A stretch of DNA of 36,323 bases from Clostridia bacterium (GCA_017503105.1 JAFVTS010000033.1:1-36323), one strand, 5' to 3'; shown: positions 26,771 to 35,473, counted from the first letter of the stretch. Program-made: numbers and translations. The notes: generated from the letters alone by a model not told the origin.

Positions 26771-29700
26771 TTAAGCGGTGTACTTCTCAGCCGCTTCGCA
26801 GTAGAGGTATATCGCCTTTGCGAGATTTTCGAAGCTTTCACCGAACGTTTCGCTTGCAAGAACGGCTTCTACGGCAGAAAGTATACTTACGTTGACGGAT
26901 GCAACGCTTTCGCCGTCGGTGATAACGATGACGTTATTAGCGCCGAGCTGTGCAGGATTCGTCTTGTTGATGGTGATGAAGTATTCTTCACCGTCAGCGA
27001 TAGCATTCTGTGCCTTGCCGTTAACGGTGACCTCTGCGTTCTCGGAAGCCTTGAAGTAGAACTTCATAATAGTAGAGGATGTGAGAGTGAGAGTAGCACC
27101 GGTAAGCTCGATGTTGCCGATCACGTTTGCCGTGATCTTGTAGTCTGCAAGATCAGCTGCGGTGATAGCGGAAACGTCCTTGTCAGCCTCGGAGAGTCCT
27201 GCGTTTGCAAGAACATTGGCGATCGTCGCGTCGCCGTTCTTCTCAGCGAAGTAGAGCTGTGCGTATGCGCCGTAGTTGAGCGTTGCCTTGATAAGAGCCT
27301 TTTCGTTCTCGTCTTCCGAGGTCTTAGCAAGCTCTTCAAGATAGTTGGTGATGCTCGTGGTGTAAGCCGCGGAGGTCTCACCGTCGGCAACGATCGCTAC
27401 CGTTACGTCCTCGGTCATATAGGTTGCGCGAAGAGGAAGAGCTACCTTGTACGTGCCGTTTTCCTCAGCCGTAAGCTCGGAGAGAAGATATTCCTTCGTC
27501 ATATCCTTAGCGGAGATAACGACCTTTGCGCCTTCAGCCTCGAGAAGAGCCTTTTCAAGCTTGAGGTATGCGTTCATACTGATGAGCTCGCCGAGTGCCG
27601 CGTTGCGTCCTACGACCGCTGCGCTCTCGGAGATAGCCTGACCGTCGCAGATCTCGCAGTGATGTTCGGGAACAACAGTCTTTCCGCAATCCTGGCAAAC
27701 ACCGTCCTCGTCAATGTCCTTGTGGAGACACTCAAGGATCTCGTTGGTGTAGTAAACCTTGAAGTTGTCGAGGTACATAGAGTCGTTAGAACCGGGGTTG
27801 AACTGTGCAAGACGGATAATGCTGGGGATGAAGTCGGTCTTGCCGTTAATGGAGAGGATCTTGTTGCCCTCTGCGTCTGTCGCTGCGTCTGCGGGGTAGT
27901 CGATCTTGTTGCTAACACCGTCCGTGACCGTTCCACCGTTGGTGAACGCGGAGCTCGACCAGGTCGCTGCATCTGCGTGCGCCTTTGAAAGAGCGGTAAC
28001 GTCTGCTTCAACGAGCTCACCGTCAAGGAAGAAGTCGTAGGTGTTATTTGCGGGAGTGTGGTGAATGGTTATCTCGTGCCAAGCGTTGTCCTTAAGGTTC
28101 TTGACGGTCTTGTTGGTGACAGCACCGGGATCGTTGCCTTCAACGAAGGAATTTGCGTAATTTCTGTAAGCAAGGTTGCCGTCAGCGTTAAGGATAATGG
28201 GGGAGAAGGCGATACGCGTGCTCGTTGACGTCATAGCCTTAAGGTCAGCGTCGGTCATATTGTTGGTACCTGTCATATAGGAGATGACCTCGAAGAAGTT
28301 AGCGATGCTTCCGCCGGGATTGCCATTATAATAAGCGCCTTCAAATTTCTCGTCAAGCTTAACGGAAATGGAGATCGTGTACGACTTGCCCTTGTAGGTG
28401 GCAAAGTTCTGCATCAAGCCTGCGTAGGAATTTACAGGCGCGTTGCCTGTCTGAGTGTAAGAGGAGGCGGGAGTCGTGTCGTCTTTAGGACCGTACTTAA
28501 GCACGTGGTTGCCGTCGATCTCAACTACTTCAAGAGCCGTATGGGTGCCTGAGCATCCGTCCCAGTCTGCGGCGCCGTCCTTCGTGAAGTCAGCGTCCTT
28601 AACGAGCTTGTTGCCCGTTGCCTGGGTGTAAGCCTTGATTTCGTCCGTGGTGAGGTAAGAACCTCTGTAATCAGCCACGTTGAACATATCGATAACGGCG
28701 GATTCGGTCTTGCCGCACTGCGTGCAGGTGTAAGTCACGGTGTTCTTTGCGTTCTCGATGTCGTGGGAGTGAGTCATTTCGATCTTATGATCGCACTCAA
28801 GGAACTCACCGTAGTAGGCCCTGATGTTGTCAAGCGCCATAACGTCGGCTTCAACCTTGCCTGTCATCTGGGTGAATCTGATCATAGAGGGGATGTAATT
28901 TGCAGCGCTGTTACCGACAAGGCCGTAATTGTTCCAAGCCTCTTTACCGGTGTAATCAACGTTTTGAGAATCCCTAACAGCCTTTATGTCGTTTGCAACG
29001 CAAAGACCGTCGACGTAAATGTCATAGGAGTTCGTCGCGGGAGTGTGATAGAAGGTGATGTTTACAAACTCGCCGATCGGAATCTTGTGTCCTGTTGATA
29101 CCCAAGTGCTGGTGTCTACTTTTCTGTAGCGCACGGTACCGTCCTTCAAAATCTGAATGGGAGACCAGGAGATGTTCGACGTTTTCGACGTGGTTTCTGT
29201 ATTCTCTACGATAAGAGTGGGGGAGCGAAGCTCAAAGAGCACGGTGTCGTAGTTACCGTAGTTCATATAATCCAGGGTAATTGCGTAGGACTTACCGCCG
29301 AGCGTATACCAATCCTTAGCAACGTTTGCCATAGTCGTCGAATGGGAATCTATCTGGAGGTACTCACCGGTAAGAGAGCCGGTGTAGTAGTAGTCAGCCG
29401 CGCCCTCTTCGGGGGATGTTGCGGTGATGTTCTTTTCTTCGTCGATTGTAACGTACTCTGTAACGGGTCTTTGATATTTAATGTAGGTGTTTCCGTTTTC
29501 CTCTGCGAATACTACCTGTTTGAACATTGTGTGTGTTCCGACAGGCTTAGCATTGTCGCCGCCGGAGCATACTCGGATATTAGTTCCGTCGATGCCGTCC
29601 GTCCAAAGGTAAGGAGCGATTTCCGTTTCTCCCGTAAACTCGCCGCCGCCTATAAAGCCGCTGCCTACGAGCGCTTTGATCTCTGCGGGAGTGAGCTCCT

Positions 29701-31153
29701 TGTAATCGCCGAAGTAGCCGATGCCGCCCGAGCAAACGTCACAAACTCTGTCGGAGTTTGCATCAAGTGCCTCGTAAACGGTCTTTACGCCATCGCAGAG
29801 GGTGCAGGCGTACTCGCAAAGAACGAGGTCGCTGTCGAAGTCGTGCTTGTGCTCGCCGAGTACAAGGTCGTGATCTTTGAGCGTGCCTGCGTAATCCTCG
29901 CCGTAGTAGACCATAACGTTATCGAAGTAATAAGCATCATCGGTGTAGGGGTTGGTGAGGGCGTAGCCGGAAAGTCTGAGGTTCTGGAAGAGTCTGACAC
30001 CCGCAAGGCGGAAATCAGCAACACCCGAGCAGGTTCCGATAGCTACGGGGGTGGGCGCGTTGGTCGCCTTGCCGTCATCACCAAAAGTGATGTAAGAGCT
30101 GATGGACTCAAGAATGTCGATAAGACCGTCACCGTCCGTATCGGTGTAGTCGATCTCGTCGGTGAAGAAGTAAGCCTTCGTTGCATTCGTCATAGACGCC
30201 GCGCTCGGAGTAGCGGTGAAGAAGGGAACGTCCTCTGCCTTTTTAAGATAGTCGTTGTTCAATTTGGGGAGGAAGCCGAGATCTTCAAAGACGAGCTCGC
30301 CGTTGATGTAAACGTCGTACGAACCGTAACGGCCTGCTGCGGCGTCAACGTCCTGAGGATCAACGTGAACGGCAACGGTATAGTTCTTTCCGGGCTCTAT
30401 ATAGTATTTTGTATTGGTATAATAATTCGAAGAGCTCTTAGAGTTGTCGCGGAAAGCGAAGAATGCATTTCTCTCGCTGTCAACGTGCACCTTGCCGTAA
30501 GTAAGCCAACTTCCCTGTGTAATGTTACCCTTGGTGTACTGATACGATGCGATCTGTATAATTCCAAGAGAGCCATCTATATCTGTTGTAGTATTGGTTT
30601 CATCGATGAAGGTCTGGGTGATCTCAACGTCGATCTGAACGGTGAAGTTCTGACCCTTAGACTTTGAGTTCGCGTAATTCGTAATAGCGGAACTTGCATT
30701 GCCCGTGTCGGTGTGTTGGGTCACGTTGACGTAAGAGTCGTTGATGGAGCTTCCCGTAAGCTTATCAAATTCTGTCTGAAGGTTCTTGTCAAGAGCTCCG
30801 TAGACGAATCTGCCGTCCTCGGTAACGCCGAAGCGACCTGCCTTGTTCACGAAGGTCAATCCGCCGCCTGCGGCAGCGTTGCCGATGATAAATGCGTTTT
30901 TGCTTGTACCTCCGTTGTAGGAGTAATAGGAGGTGCCCTTAGCGTATCCGGGGATGAGCTTTTCGATCACCTCGGGGGTATGCGCCTTAAGCGTGTTTGA
31001 AACGACTGTACCCGCGGTGGGCACGGTTGCGTCCTCGCCCGCTACTGCTTCCTCTGCTGCAAGAGCCGCTTCTTCTACCGCAAAGAGCGTCAGCGACATA
31101 CATGAGAAGAGCATTACGAGTGCGAGAACAAATGAGAGAATGCGTTTTTTCAT
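26771..31153 (-). CDS. Large secreted protein with three jelly-roll/Cys modules and a clostridial C-terminal domain
   Basis: 1460 residues with a clear signal peptide (MKKRILSFVLALVMLFSCMSL at the start, cleavage probably after about 26). Three large beta-rich, ConA/LamG-like modules end in DNVMVYYGED (about 414), DNIRAYYGEF (about 778) and DNFKVYYTNE (about 1131). Each is followed by a short His/Cys cluster (for example CTQCGK and CQDCGK). A single calcium-binding loop DTDGDGLID lies near 340. The last about 290 residues are a domain with LNYGAYAQLYF and a final LAKAIYLYCEAAEKY, a type I associate with large secreted proteins of gut Clostridia. No catalytic domain is visible, so a carbohydrate-binding or surface role is likely. 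The ATG has AAAGGA 9 bases upstream. Confidence 0.88.
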   Translation of the reverse strand: MKKRILSFVLALVMLFSCMSLTLFAVEEAALAAEEAVAGEDATVPTAGTVVSNTLKAHTPEVIEKLIPGYAKGTSYYSYNGGTSKNAFIIGNAAAGGGLTFVNKAGRFGVTEDGRFVYGALDKNLQTEFDKLTGSSINDSYVNVTQHTDTGNASSAITNYANSKSKGQNFTVQIDVEITQTFIDETNTTTDIDGSLGIIQIASYQYTKGNITQGSWLTYGKVHVDSERNAFFAFRDNSKSSSNYYTNTKYYIEPGKNYTVAVHVDPQDVDAAAGRYGSYDVYINGELVFEDLGFLPKLNNDYLKKAEDVPFFTATPSAASMTNATKAYFFTDEIDYTDTDGDGLIDILESISSYITFGDDGKATNAPTPVAIGTCSGVADFRLAGVRLFQNLRLSGYALTNPYTDDAYYFDNVMVYYGEDYAGTLKDHDLVLGEHKHDFDSDLVLCEYACTLCDGVKTVYEALDANSDRVCDVCSGGIGYFGDYKELTPAEIKALVGSGFIGGGEFTGETEIAPYLWTDGIDGTNIRVCSGGDNAKPVGTHTMFKQVVFAEENGNTYIKYQRPVTEYVTIDEEKNITATSPEEGAADYYYTGSLTGEYLQIDSHSTTMANVAKDWYTLGGKSYAITLDYMNYGNYDTVLFELRSPTLIVENTETTSKTSNISWSPIQILKDGTVRYRKVDTSTWVSTGHKIPIGEFVNITFYHTPATNSYDIYVDGLCVANDIKAVRDSQNVDYTGKEAWNNYGLVGNSAANYIPSMIRFTQMTGKVEADVMALDNIRAYYGEFLECDHKIEMTHSHDIENAKNTVTYTCTQCGKTESAVIDMFNVADYRGSYLTTDEIKAYTQATGNKLVKDADFTKDGAADWDGCSGTHTALEVVEIDGNHVLKYGPKDDTTPASSYTQTGNAPVNSYAGLMQNFATYKGKSYTISISVKLDEKFEGAYYNGNPGGSIANFFEVISYMTGTNNMTDADLKAMTSTSTRIAFSPIILNADGNLAYRNYANSFVEGNDPGAVTNKTVKNLKDNAWHEITIHHTPANNTYDFFLDGELVEADVTALSKAHADAATWSSSAFTNGGTVTDGVSNKIDYPADAATDAEGNKILSINGKTDFIPSIIRLAQFNPGSNDSMYLDNFKVYYTNEILECLHKDIDEDGVCQDCGKTVVPEHHCEICDGQAISESAAVVGRNAALGELISMNAYLKLEKALLEAEGAKVVISAKDMTKEYLLSELTAEENGTYKVALPLRATYMTEDVTVAIVADGETSAAYTTSITNYLEELAKTSEDENEKALIKATLNYGAYAQLYFAEKNGDATIANVLANAGLSEADKDVSAITAADLADYKITANVIGNIELTGATLTLTSSTIMKFYFKASENAEVTVNGKAQNAIADGEEYFITINKTNPAQLGANNVIVITDGESVASVNVSILSAVEAVLASETFGESFENLAKAIYLYCEAAEKYTA

Positions 31154-31225
31154 GAGAGTTTTTCCTTTCGTTTTATTTTTTAATTAAACGCAAATAAAAA
31201 GTGAAATTTCATCCACTTTAGTCAT

Positions 31226-31254
31226 ATTGTATCATTAGCTGAAGCTTTTGTCAA
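31226..31254 (-). promoter_or_regulatory. Promoter of the 1460-aa / 44-aa / giant protein operon
   Basis: Minus strand TTGACA (31254-31249), 17-bp spacer, TACAAT (31231-31226). The leader of about 65 nt contains a 6-bp hairpin AAAGTG/CACTTT. A second perfect 10-bp palindrome, GCACAAAAAC/GTTTTTGTGC (31281-31308), lies just upstream and could be a regulator site. Confidence 0.8.
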
Positions 31255-31308
31255 TACGAATTTGCAAAAATCGGCGACTCGCACAAAAACGAGATGGTGT
31301 TTTTGTGC

Positions 31309-31889
31309 AAAAAGCGAAGAAAGAATTAAGAAACTTTATTTAAAATAATATTGCCAAAAAAGAGGCGAGTCTCCAATATATCAATATAGTTCAAATTTAC
31401 ATCAATTTTATACAAACGTGCGGAAAGCGTCGTTTCTCTGATTTTGAAAAGCACAGCTTCGATTCTCAGAAAATAAATTTCAAGCCAGCGGTCCGTGGGG
31501 CTCTTTTCAGCCGTCCGCTGCCGCACCTCGACGCGCAGCGTCCTTGAACGGAAAAGTCTACATTCTTATATAAAAAATGCACCGCAAAGAGGCAGAAATA
31601 TTCTTTTTTGCTCGGAAATTTCTTGAAATAGAGAAAAATGATAGAGTTTTTTTAAAAAACACTTGCAAAATCACGCTTCTTGTGCTAAAATAATATAGCA
31701 AACGCAAATTTGGGTGTAAAGCCTTTTTTTGCGGACGTCGGACCGATAATACCGCATAGCGCAAAAAGCTAAAGCAAGAATAGCGGCGCCGCACCTTTGC
31801 CGCAATATCAAAATGCGTAAAAATCACCCCCGATAAAACGAAAAACCGCTCTCCTATAACAAAATTTGCCCTATAATAAAATTTAATAC
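31309..31889. other. Intergenic stretch without a convincing gene
   Basis: About 580 bp, AT-rich. Two short minus-strand frames here lack ribosome sites and recognisable sequence. A plus-strand promoter-like pair TTGCAA (31663-31668), 17 bp, TAAAAT (31686-31691) points toward the tRNA remnant. TATAAT at 31872-31877 lies 12 bases before the remnant, where a tRNA gene's own -10 box would be expected. Nothing else recognised. Confidence 0.5.
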
Positions 31890-31930
31890 GCCTGCATAGT
31901 TAAATGGATATAATAACCCCCTCCTAAGGG
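31890..31930 (+). pseudogene. Truncated tRNA-Arg(CCT) copy
   Basis: 41 nt identical to the first 41 nt of the intact tRNA-Arg at 32068, including acceptor 5' strand, D arm and anticodon loop, breaking off within the 3' side of the anticodon stem. It then runs into unrelated sequence containing an inverted repeat TCGCTATAT/ATATAGCGA (31932-31965). It cannot fold as a tRNA. It most likely marks a recombination junction of a tRNA-targeting element. Confidence 0.85.
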
Positions 31931-32019
31931 TTCGCTATATCCACCTAAAAACCACTATATAGCGACAAAAACTCCAAAATAACACTATATCTTGTGTTTT
32001 TGCACCTACCTTCCAAAGC

Positions 32020-32043
32020 CCGGTGAAAAATCCGGTGAAAAAT
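32020..32043. repeat. Tandem 12-bp repeat CCGGTGAAAAAT
   Basis: Two adjacent copies (32020-32031, 32032-32043). The core CGGTGAAAAAT recurs inside the integrative element at 34306-34316. The repeats lie between the truncated and intact tRNA-Arg and may be arm-type binding sites of an integrase or excisionase, which would make this segment element-derived. Confidence 0.5.
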
Positions 32044-32067
32044 TAAAAACCAAAAATTAAACCAAAT

Positions 32068-32142
32068 GCCTGCATAGTTAAATGGATATAATAACCCCCT
32101 CCTAAGGGGTAGTTACAGGTTCGATTCCTGTTGCGGGTGCCA
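32068..32142 (+). tRNA. tRNA-Arg (anticodon CCT)
   Basis: 75 nt including an encoded CCA. Acceptor GCCTGCA pairs with TGCGGGT (G-U closing pair and one internal G-U). The anticodon stem is ACCCC/GGGGT with loop CTCCTAA, so the anticodon is CCT, reading AGG. The T arm has CAGGTTCGATTCCTG. Discriminator G. It is the attachment gene of the adjacent integrative element. Confidence 0.95.
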
Positions 32143-32181
32143 GAATTTACTGATTTTATGGTAAATGATGCGTTTTTTCAT

Positions 32182-32220
32182 AAAAGACGGCAGTGATTTT
32201 TTAGTCACTACCGTCTTTTT
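32182..32220. terminator. Bidirectional terminator between tRNA-Arg and the integrase gene
   Basis: Stem AAAGACGG-AGTGA with TCACT-CCGTCTTT (one internal mismatch) and loop TTTTTTAG, with A-rich left and T-rich right flanks. It can end both the tRNA transcript and the integrase transcript arriving from the right. Confidence 0.82.
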
Positions 32221-32287
32221 CTTTGCCTTTTTACGAACTTCTGTCGTCATATTACAACGTTTGTTCTTGTTAATCTCGGTACGCATA

Positions 32288-33724
32288 TTATTCGTCCGCT
32301 TTAGATTCTGTCAAATTATCAAGCACGTAAACAACCTGTGATTTCGTGTCCGGGATAAAGTGACTGTATACCTTCAGGGTTATCGTTGAGTCGCTGTGAC
32401 CCATATATCTGCTCACCGTCTGAATGGGAACGTTTTGTGAAAGGAGCAAGCTGCAATAGGTATGTCTTAAGCCGTGGCAGCTTATGTCCTTCGTACCCCA
32501 CGCCTTTTCGTATTTTTTTAACCACTGGGTTATTGTACACTCTCCCACGGGTTGCCTATATATGTTTGACGCAACGTAGTATTCGTCTTTCTTTAAATCA
32601 AAATCATCATCTGAAAGCTTGAACCATTTTTCAAACTCTAAAAGATCTTTTAAAAGCGCGTCGGGAAGCGGTATATCTCTTATAGAGTTTTTCGTTTTCG
32701 GGTCTTTTTCATAATAGCCGAGCTCCTTTGCATATAAGCGATTACGTCTTATATGCACGACTCTTTTTTCATAATCAATATCACTCCACCGAAGTCCGTT
32801 CATTTCAGCTATGCGAACACCGGTCAAAAGCATAAATTTTAGCGGTATACGCTTGTAATTCATATCCCCCGGCAGCTCGTCAAGCCGTCTTAAAAAATCC
32901 TGAGCCTCACGCATATTGAAAACCTCTTTTTCCTTGATGGGCTTTAAGGAAACGTTGCTATTGCCGGCATTTAATTTAGTACCCACAACAGGATTTTTTT
33001 GTATCCATTCATAGCGTAAAGCCTCGTTGAATACAGTCCTCAGTATTCGTCTTAATCCCTTTACGGTCTCTACGGAATACTGTCCGACAGTTACGTTTCG
33101 TTCAAAGTAATCGTCAAATTTAAGACGGTACTTCTCACACATTCTTTCTGCCGCTTCTGTCCTTATGCTTGCTTCTTTAAAGCGCAGATTGTAGGACGCG
33201 TTTCTTGATATAATTCCTTCTCTTTCAAGCGCTCTTAAATTTACAAACGGAGCAAAATCTTTTTTCATTCGCGAGGTTTCGGACTTTTCATACGTGCCCG
33301 TTAAGTATTGATTCAAGAACAGCTGAATATCTCTTACCTTGATTTCCGAAACGGGTGATTTATAAAGTCTTTGCTCCTTAAGGAAAGCATTGAATTTCTT
33401 TTCCGTATCATCAGCCCTTAAATAATAAGAATACGATAGCGTTTTCTTTACACCGTCCTTCCATTCCGACATAAGCTCGGGGAATGTTGGAACACGCGTT
33501 CTTACCTGTACGTTGCCTTTTTCATAAGCATCTCGGATCTCGTCTTCAAATTCTCTTGCCGTCCTTTCCACAAGCCTTCGGAATTTCGCCTCGGATAGGT
33601 TATCTGTGTTGTAGACACGCTTTGAGAATACACTGTTCTCGCCCGTTTTCGGATTCTTGCCGCTTGCTTGAATTTTGGCTACAAGCTCGCCTCTTTTGTT
33701 TTTCTCGATTTTGAAATAAGCCAC
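32288..33724 (-). CDS. int: Tyrosine site-specific recombinase (integrase)
   Basis: 478 residues with the three parts of large Firmicutes element integrases: an N-terminal arm-binding domain (about 1-60), a SAM-like core-binding domain (about 75-200) and a catalytic domain (about 260-470). Catalytic residues are visible: R304 (TGVRIAE), H417 and R420 (HGLRH), H443 (MGHSD) and nucleophile Y453 (LKVYSHF). The enzyme looks intact. The start is GTG with AGGAGG 9 bases upstream. It lies next to tRNA-Arg, reading toward it, as usual for an element whose left attachment site is in that tRNA. It is co-transcribed after the excisionase-like gene (21-base gap). Confidence 0.95.
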   Translation of the reverse strand: MAYFKIEKNKRGELVAKIQASGKNPKTGENSVFSKRVYNTDNLSEAKFRRLVERTAREFEDEIRDAYEKGNVQVRTRVPTFPELMSEWKDGVKKTLSYSYYLRADDTEKKFNAFLKEQRLYKSPVSEIKVRDIQLFLNQYLTGTYEKSETSRMKKDFAPFVNLRALEREGIISRNASYNLRFKEASIRTEAAERMCEKYRLKFDDYFERNVTVGQYSVETVKGLRRILRTVFNEALRYEWIQKNPVVGTKLNAGNSNVSLKPIKEKEVFNMREAQDFLRRLDELPGDMNYKRIPLKFMLLTGVRIAEMNGLRWSDIDYEKRVVHIRRNRLYAKELGYYEKDPKTKNSIRDIPLPDALLKDLLEFEKWFKLSDDDFDLKKDEYYVASNIYRQPVGECTITQWLKKYEKAWGTKDISCHGLRHTYCSLLLSQNVPIQTVSRYMGHSDSTITLKVYSHFIPDTKSQVVYVLDNLTESKADE

Positions 33725-33745
33725 TTGACTTTTCCTCCTGTTTTT

Positions 33746-33919
33746 TTACGTCGAGATATAGTCGAGCAGGCTCTGTACGTTTACGAGCACTTTATTTCCG
33801 GCGGTAAGGCTTTTTACTTTTCCTTCCTTACACCAAGCGCGGATAGTGTGTACCGTAATAGCCGTATCAGGGTCCTTTTCACGAATTATCTCGTAAGCTT
33901 TTTTGATGCTTCTCAGCAT
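33746..33919 (-). CDS. Excisionase-like small DNA-binding protein
   Basis: 57 residues from ATG 33919 (MLRSIKKAYEIIRE), chosen because AAAGGAGG precedes it; a longer in-frame version from 34012 would start inside the promoter region. The centre (ITVHTIRAWCKEGKVKSLTAGNK) reads as a winged helix-turn-helix of the MerR/excisionase type, with a final NVQSLLDYI helix. Such proteins bend the att site and favour excision by the partner integrase. The gene is immediately upstream of int and downstream of the left operator-promoter module. Confidence 0.82.
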   Translation of the reverse strand: MLRSIKKAYEIIREKDPDTAITVHTIRAWCKEGKVKSLTAGNKVLVNVQSLLDYIST

Positions 33920-34010
33920 TTCCGCTCTACCTCCTTTCATTTTCATAAGTGAAAGAAACGCACCTTTTAAGCGGCAAGTTTTGTTTGGTGAAGTAACTTT
34001 CTTTGCTTTC

Positions 34011-34107
34011 ATCGTATCATAAAAAATGCGGAAATGCGAGAGGTCTATGGTAGGTTCTTGAGGTGTTTTGGTAGGGTAAAAGAGAGGTAAGAGGGGGGTA
34101 CGGTAGG
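34011..34107 (-). promoter_or_regulatory. Left operator-promoter module driving xis-int
   Basis: On the minus strand, a -35-like TCGCAT (34039-34034), 17-bp spacer and TACGAT (34016-34011). Upstream are copies of the CCTACCAAA motif: CCTACCATA at 34054-34046, CCTACCAAA at 34075-34067 (exactly 21 bp away), and CCTACCGTA at 34107-34099. The proximal copy begins 15 bp before the -35, the same distance as in the right-hand module. The poor -35 suggests activator dependence. Confidence 0.7.
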
Positions 34108-34163
34108 AGATTTTACACCCATCCCAAAAACAACTACACTTCCAAAAGAAATCAGCAACGGAG

Positions 34164-34266
34164 AATTGTCAAGTGGAAAAGGGTCTTTTCGAAAAAATAC
34201 GTCTTTGTTTTCTTCTTTTATTTCATAAGTCTTTTTTTCAATTTTTGTTTTCACCTCTTGACAATT
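34164..34266. repeat. Inverted repeat AATTGTCAAG
   Basis: A perfect 10-bp inverted repeat, AATTGTCAAG (34164-34173) and CTTGACAATT (34257-34266), with 83 bp between arms and further similarity beyond (GTGGAAAA against GAGGTGAAAA). No convincing gene lies in 34108-34330. It could be a regulator site or a DNA-processing site of the element. Confidence 0.4.
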
Positions 34267-34331
34267 TGAACGGGGATGATTATTCAAAGTCGTTTAACTT
34301 CAAATCGGTGAAAAATCAAAACTCTTCTTCC

Positions 34332-34371
34332 TAAAAAAACAAGTCCTACGACGTATTTAACACCGTAGGAC
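34332..34371 (-). terminator. Terminator of the HTH regulator gene
   Basis: A perfect 8-bp stem GTCCTACG/CGTAGGAC (34343-34350 with 34364-34371), followed on the minus strand by TTGTTTTTTT. It begins 20 bases after the stop codon at 34391. Confidence 0.82.
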
Positions 34372-34390
34372 CTTTGCTTTTTATTGATTT

Positions 34391-35473
34391 TTATTCACAA
34401 TCTTTCTTTGTAAAATCCTTTGCTACCTCTGAATAGTATTCGTTTTCCGGAAAGAGTATTCGGTTTGCATCGGTTGCCCGTGATTTCATAAGAATAAGCG
34501 CTTCGGCGGCATCTTTCGGCGGCATTGTGTTTCTCAAAGAATTTAATATCTGATTTTCGTCTATCACATAGTATTCCTGACAGCAATAATCAAAAATATA
34601 CTTTAAATTATCTCTGAGAGCCGCAACCTTTTTATCCTTTTTCGCTAATTCGTCGAGTGCCTTTTTAGGAATGTGGAAGGTGTCGTCGTTCATAAGAAGA
34701 AGCCCTTTAATCAAATCCATATATTCAGCTCTTGCTTCGTCTGTTAACAGAACGAATGACTGTACCATGGGAACTCTGTCAGAGCTTCTGCCCTGGGTGA
34801 GAATCGCACCGCATCTATAATATAATTCGCGCTTGCGGTATTCTACATAATTGAAGGAAAAGACGTAGTAAGTTCCGGAGTTTTCCTTGAACGTTATATT
34901 AACTACACTCGGTTCAACCCAAACCGGAGTGCCCCAAAGCGTTTTTGTGCCCGTTGTCTTCTCTCCGCCCGGATTAACGGTATTGTACGTCACCTTTAAA
35001 ATTGCAACGGTCTTTTCACCCTCGCGCTTTATTTCCATAACGAAGGAATCGAGAAAATCGTTCATCTTTTTGGATGAATAAAGATAACCGTAAAACGTGC
35101 CAAAATACTTTTCGTCGTTTAATTCTCTGAACTTCGACGATACGTAAAGATCGTCGCTTTCGATTTTATCATCGTTTTCCGTAGGCTCGGAGAAAATATA
35201 TGCTATATCCAAGTTAAGGCACTTACACATTGCCATAACGCAGAAAATATCAAGCGAATTCTTGGAAAAATCAAACGTCTTGCGGAAAGTTTCGTAATTT
35301 AACTCGTAACCGCATTCTTTATTCAATTTTTCCACCATTGCATAATAAGTCATTTTGGATAATTCAAAGGCTGCATACAGCCTTTTTTTAATTGCTGTTA
35401 TTTGAGCGTCACGAATATAGTTCTTGTCTCTCTTTCGTGGGATTGCAGCTTTTTTCTTTGTCGTTTTTTCCAT
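34391..35473 (-). CDS. Putative HTH-type regulator of the integrative element
   Basis: 360 residues. A very basic N-terminus (TTKKKAAIPRKRDK) is followed by a helical region at about 25-95 whose pattern (KRLYAAFELSKMTYYAMVEKL, then TFRKTFDFSKNSLDIFCVMA) resembles a Cro/cI-type helix-turn-helix with a downstream helix. The remaining about 250 residues are mixed alpha/beta with no motif I recognise. It is soluble. A perfect promoter and a strong ribosome site (AAAGGAG) indicate solid expression. It is divergent from the small sigma-4-like gene. It is a candidate for the protein that binds the CCTACCAAA repeats, which is inference; it could also be a replication or partition protein. Confidence 0.72.
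   Translation of the reverse strand: MEKTTKKKAAIPRKRDKNYIRDAQITAIKKRLYAAFELSKMTYYAMVEKLNKECGYELNYETFRKTFDFSKNSLDIFCVMAMCKCLNLDIAYIFSEPTENDDKIESDDLYVSSKFRELNDEKYFGTFYGYLYSSKKMNDFLDSFVMEIKREGEKTVAILKVTYNTVNPGGEKTTGTKTLWGTPVWVEPSVVNITFKENSGTYYVFSFNYVEYRKRELYYRCGAILTQGRSSDRVPMVQSFVLLTDEARAEYMDLIKGLLLMNDDTFHIPKKALDELAKKDKKVAALRDNLKYIFDYCCQEYYVIDENQILNSLRNTMPPKDAAEALILMKSRATDANRILFPENEYYSEVAKDFTKKDCE

Noticed and set aside
29342-30667. Plus-strand open frame of 441 codons opposite the 1460-aa gene
   Set aside because: An antisense shadow with biased Val/Cys composition, and no promoter or ribosome site.
19051-31153. Sortase, S-layer or dockerin anchoring of the giant proteins
   Set aside because: No LPXTG, SLH or paired dockerin repeats are present; only a single isolated DxDxDG loop occurs in the 1460-aa protein.
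31326-31526. Minus-strand 66-codon frame
   Set aside because: GTG start without proper ribosome spacing, no recognisable features, and AT-rich intergenic context.
31558-31827. Minus-strand 89-codon frame
   Set aside because: No ribosome site; composition (Phe/Arg/Ser-rich) looks random, and it overlaps a plus-strand promoter-like sequence.
34045-34287. Minus-strand 80-codon frame before xis
   Set aside because: It overlaps the operator repeats and an inverted repeat and has no ribosome site.
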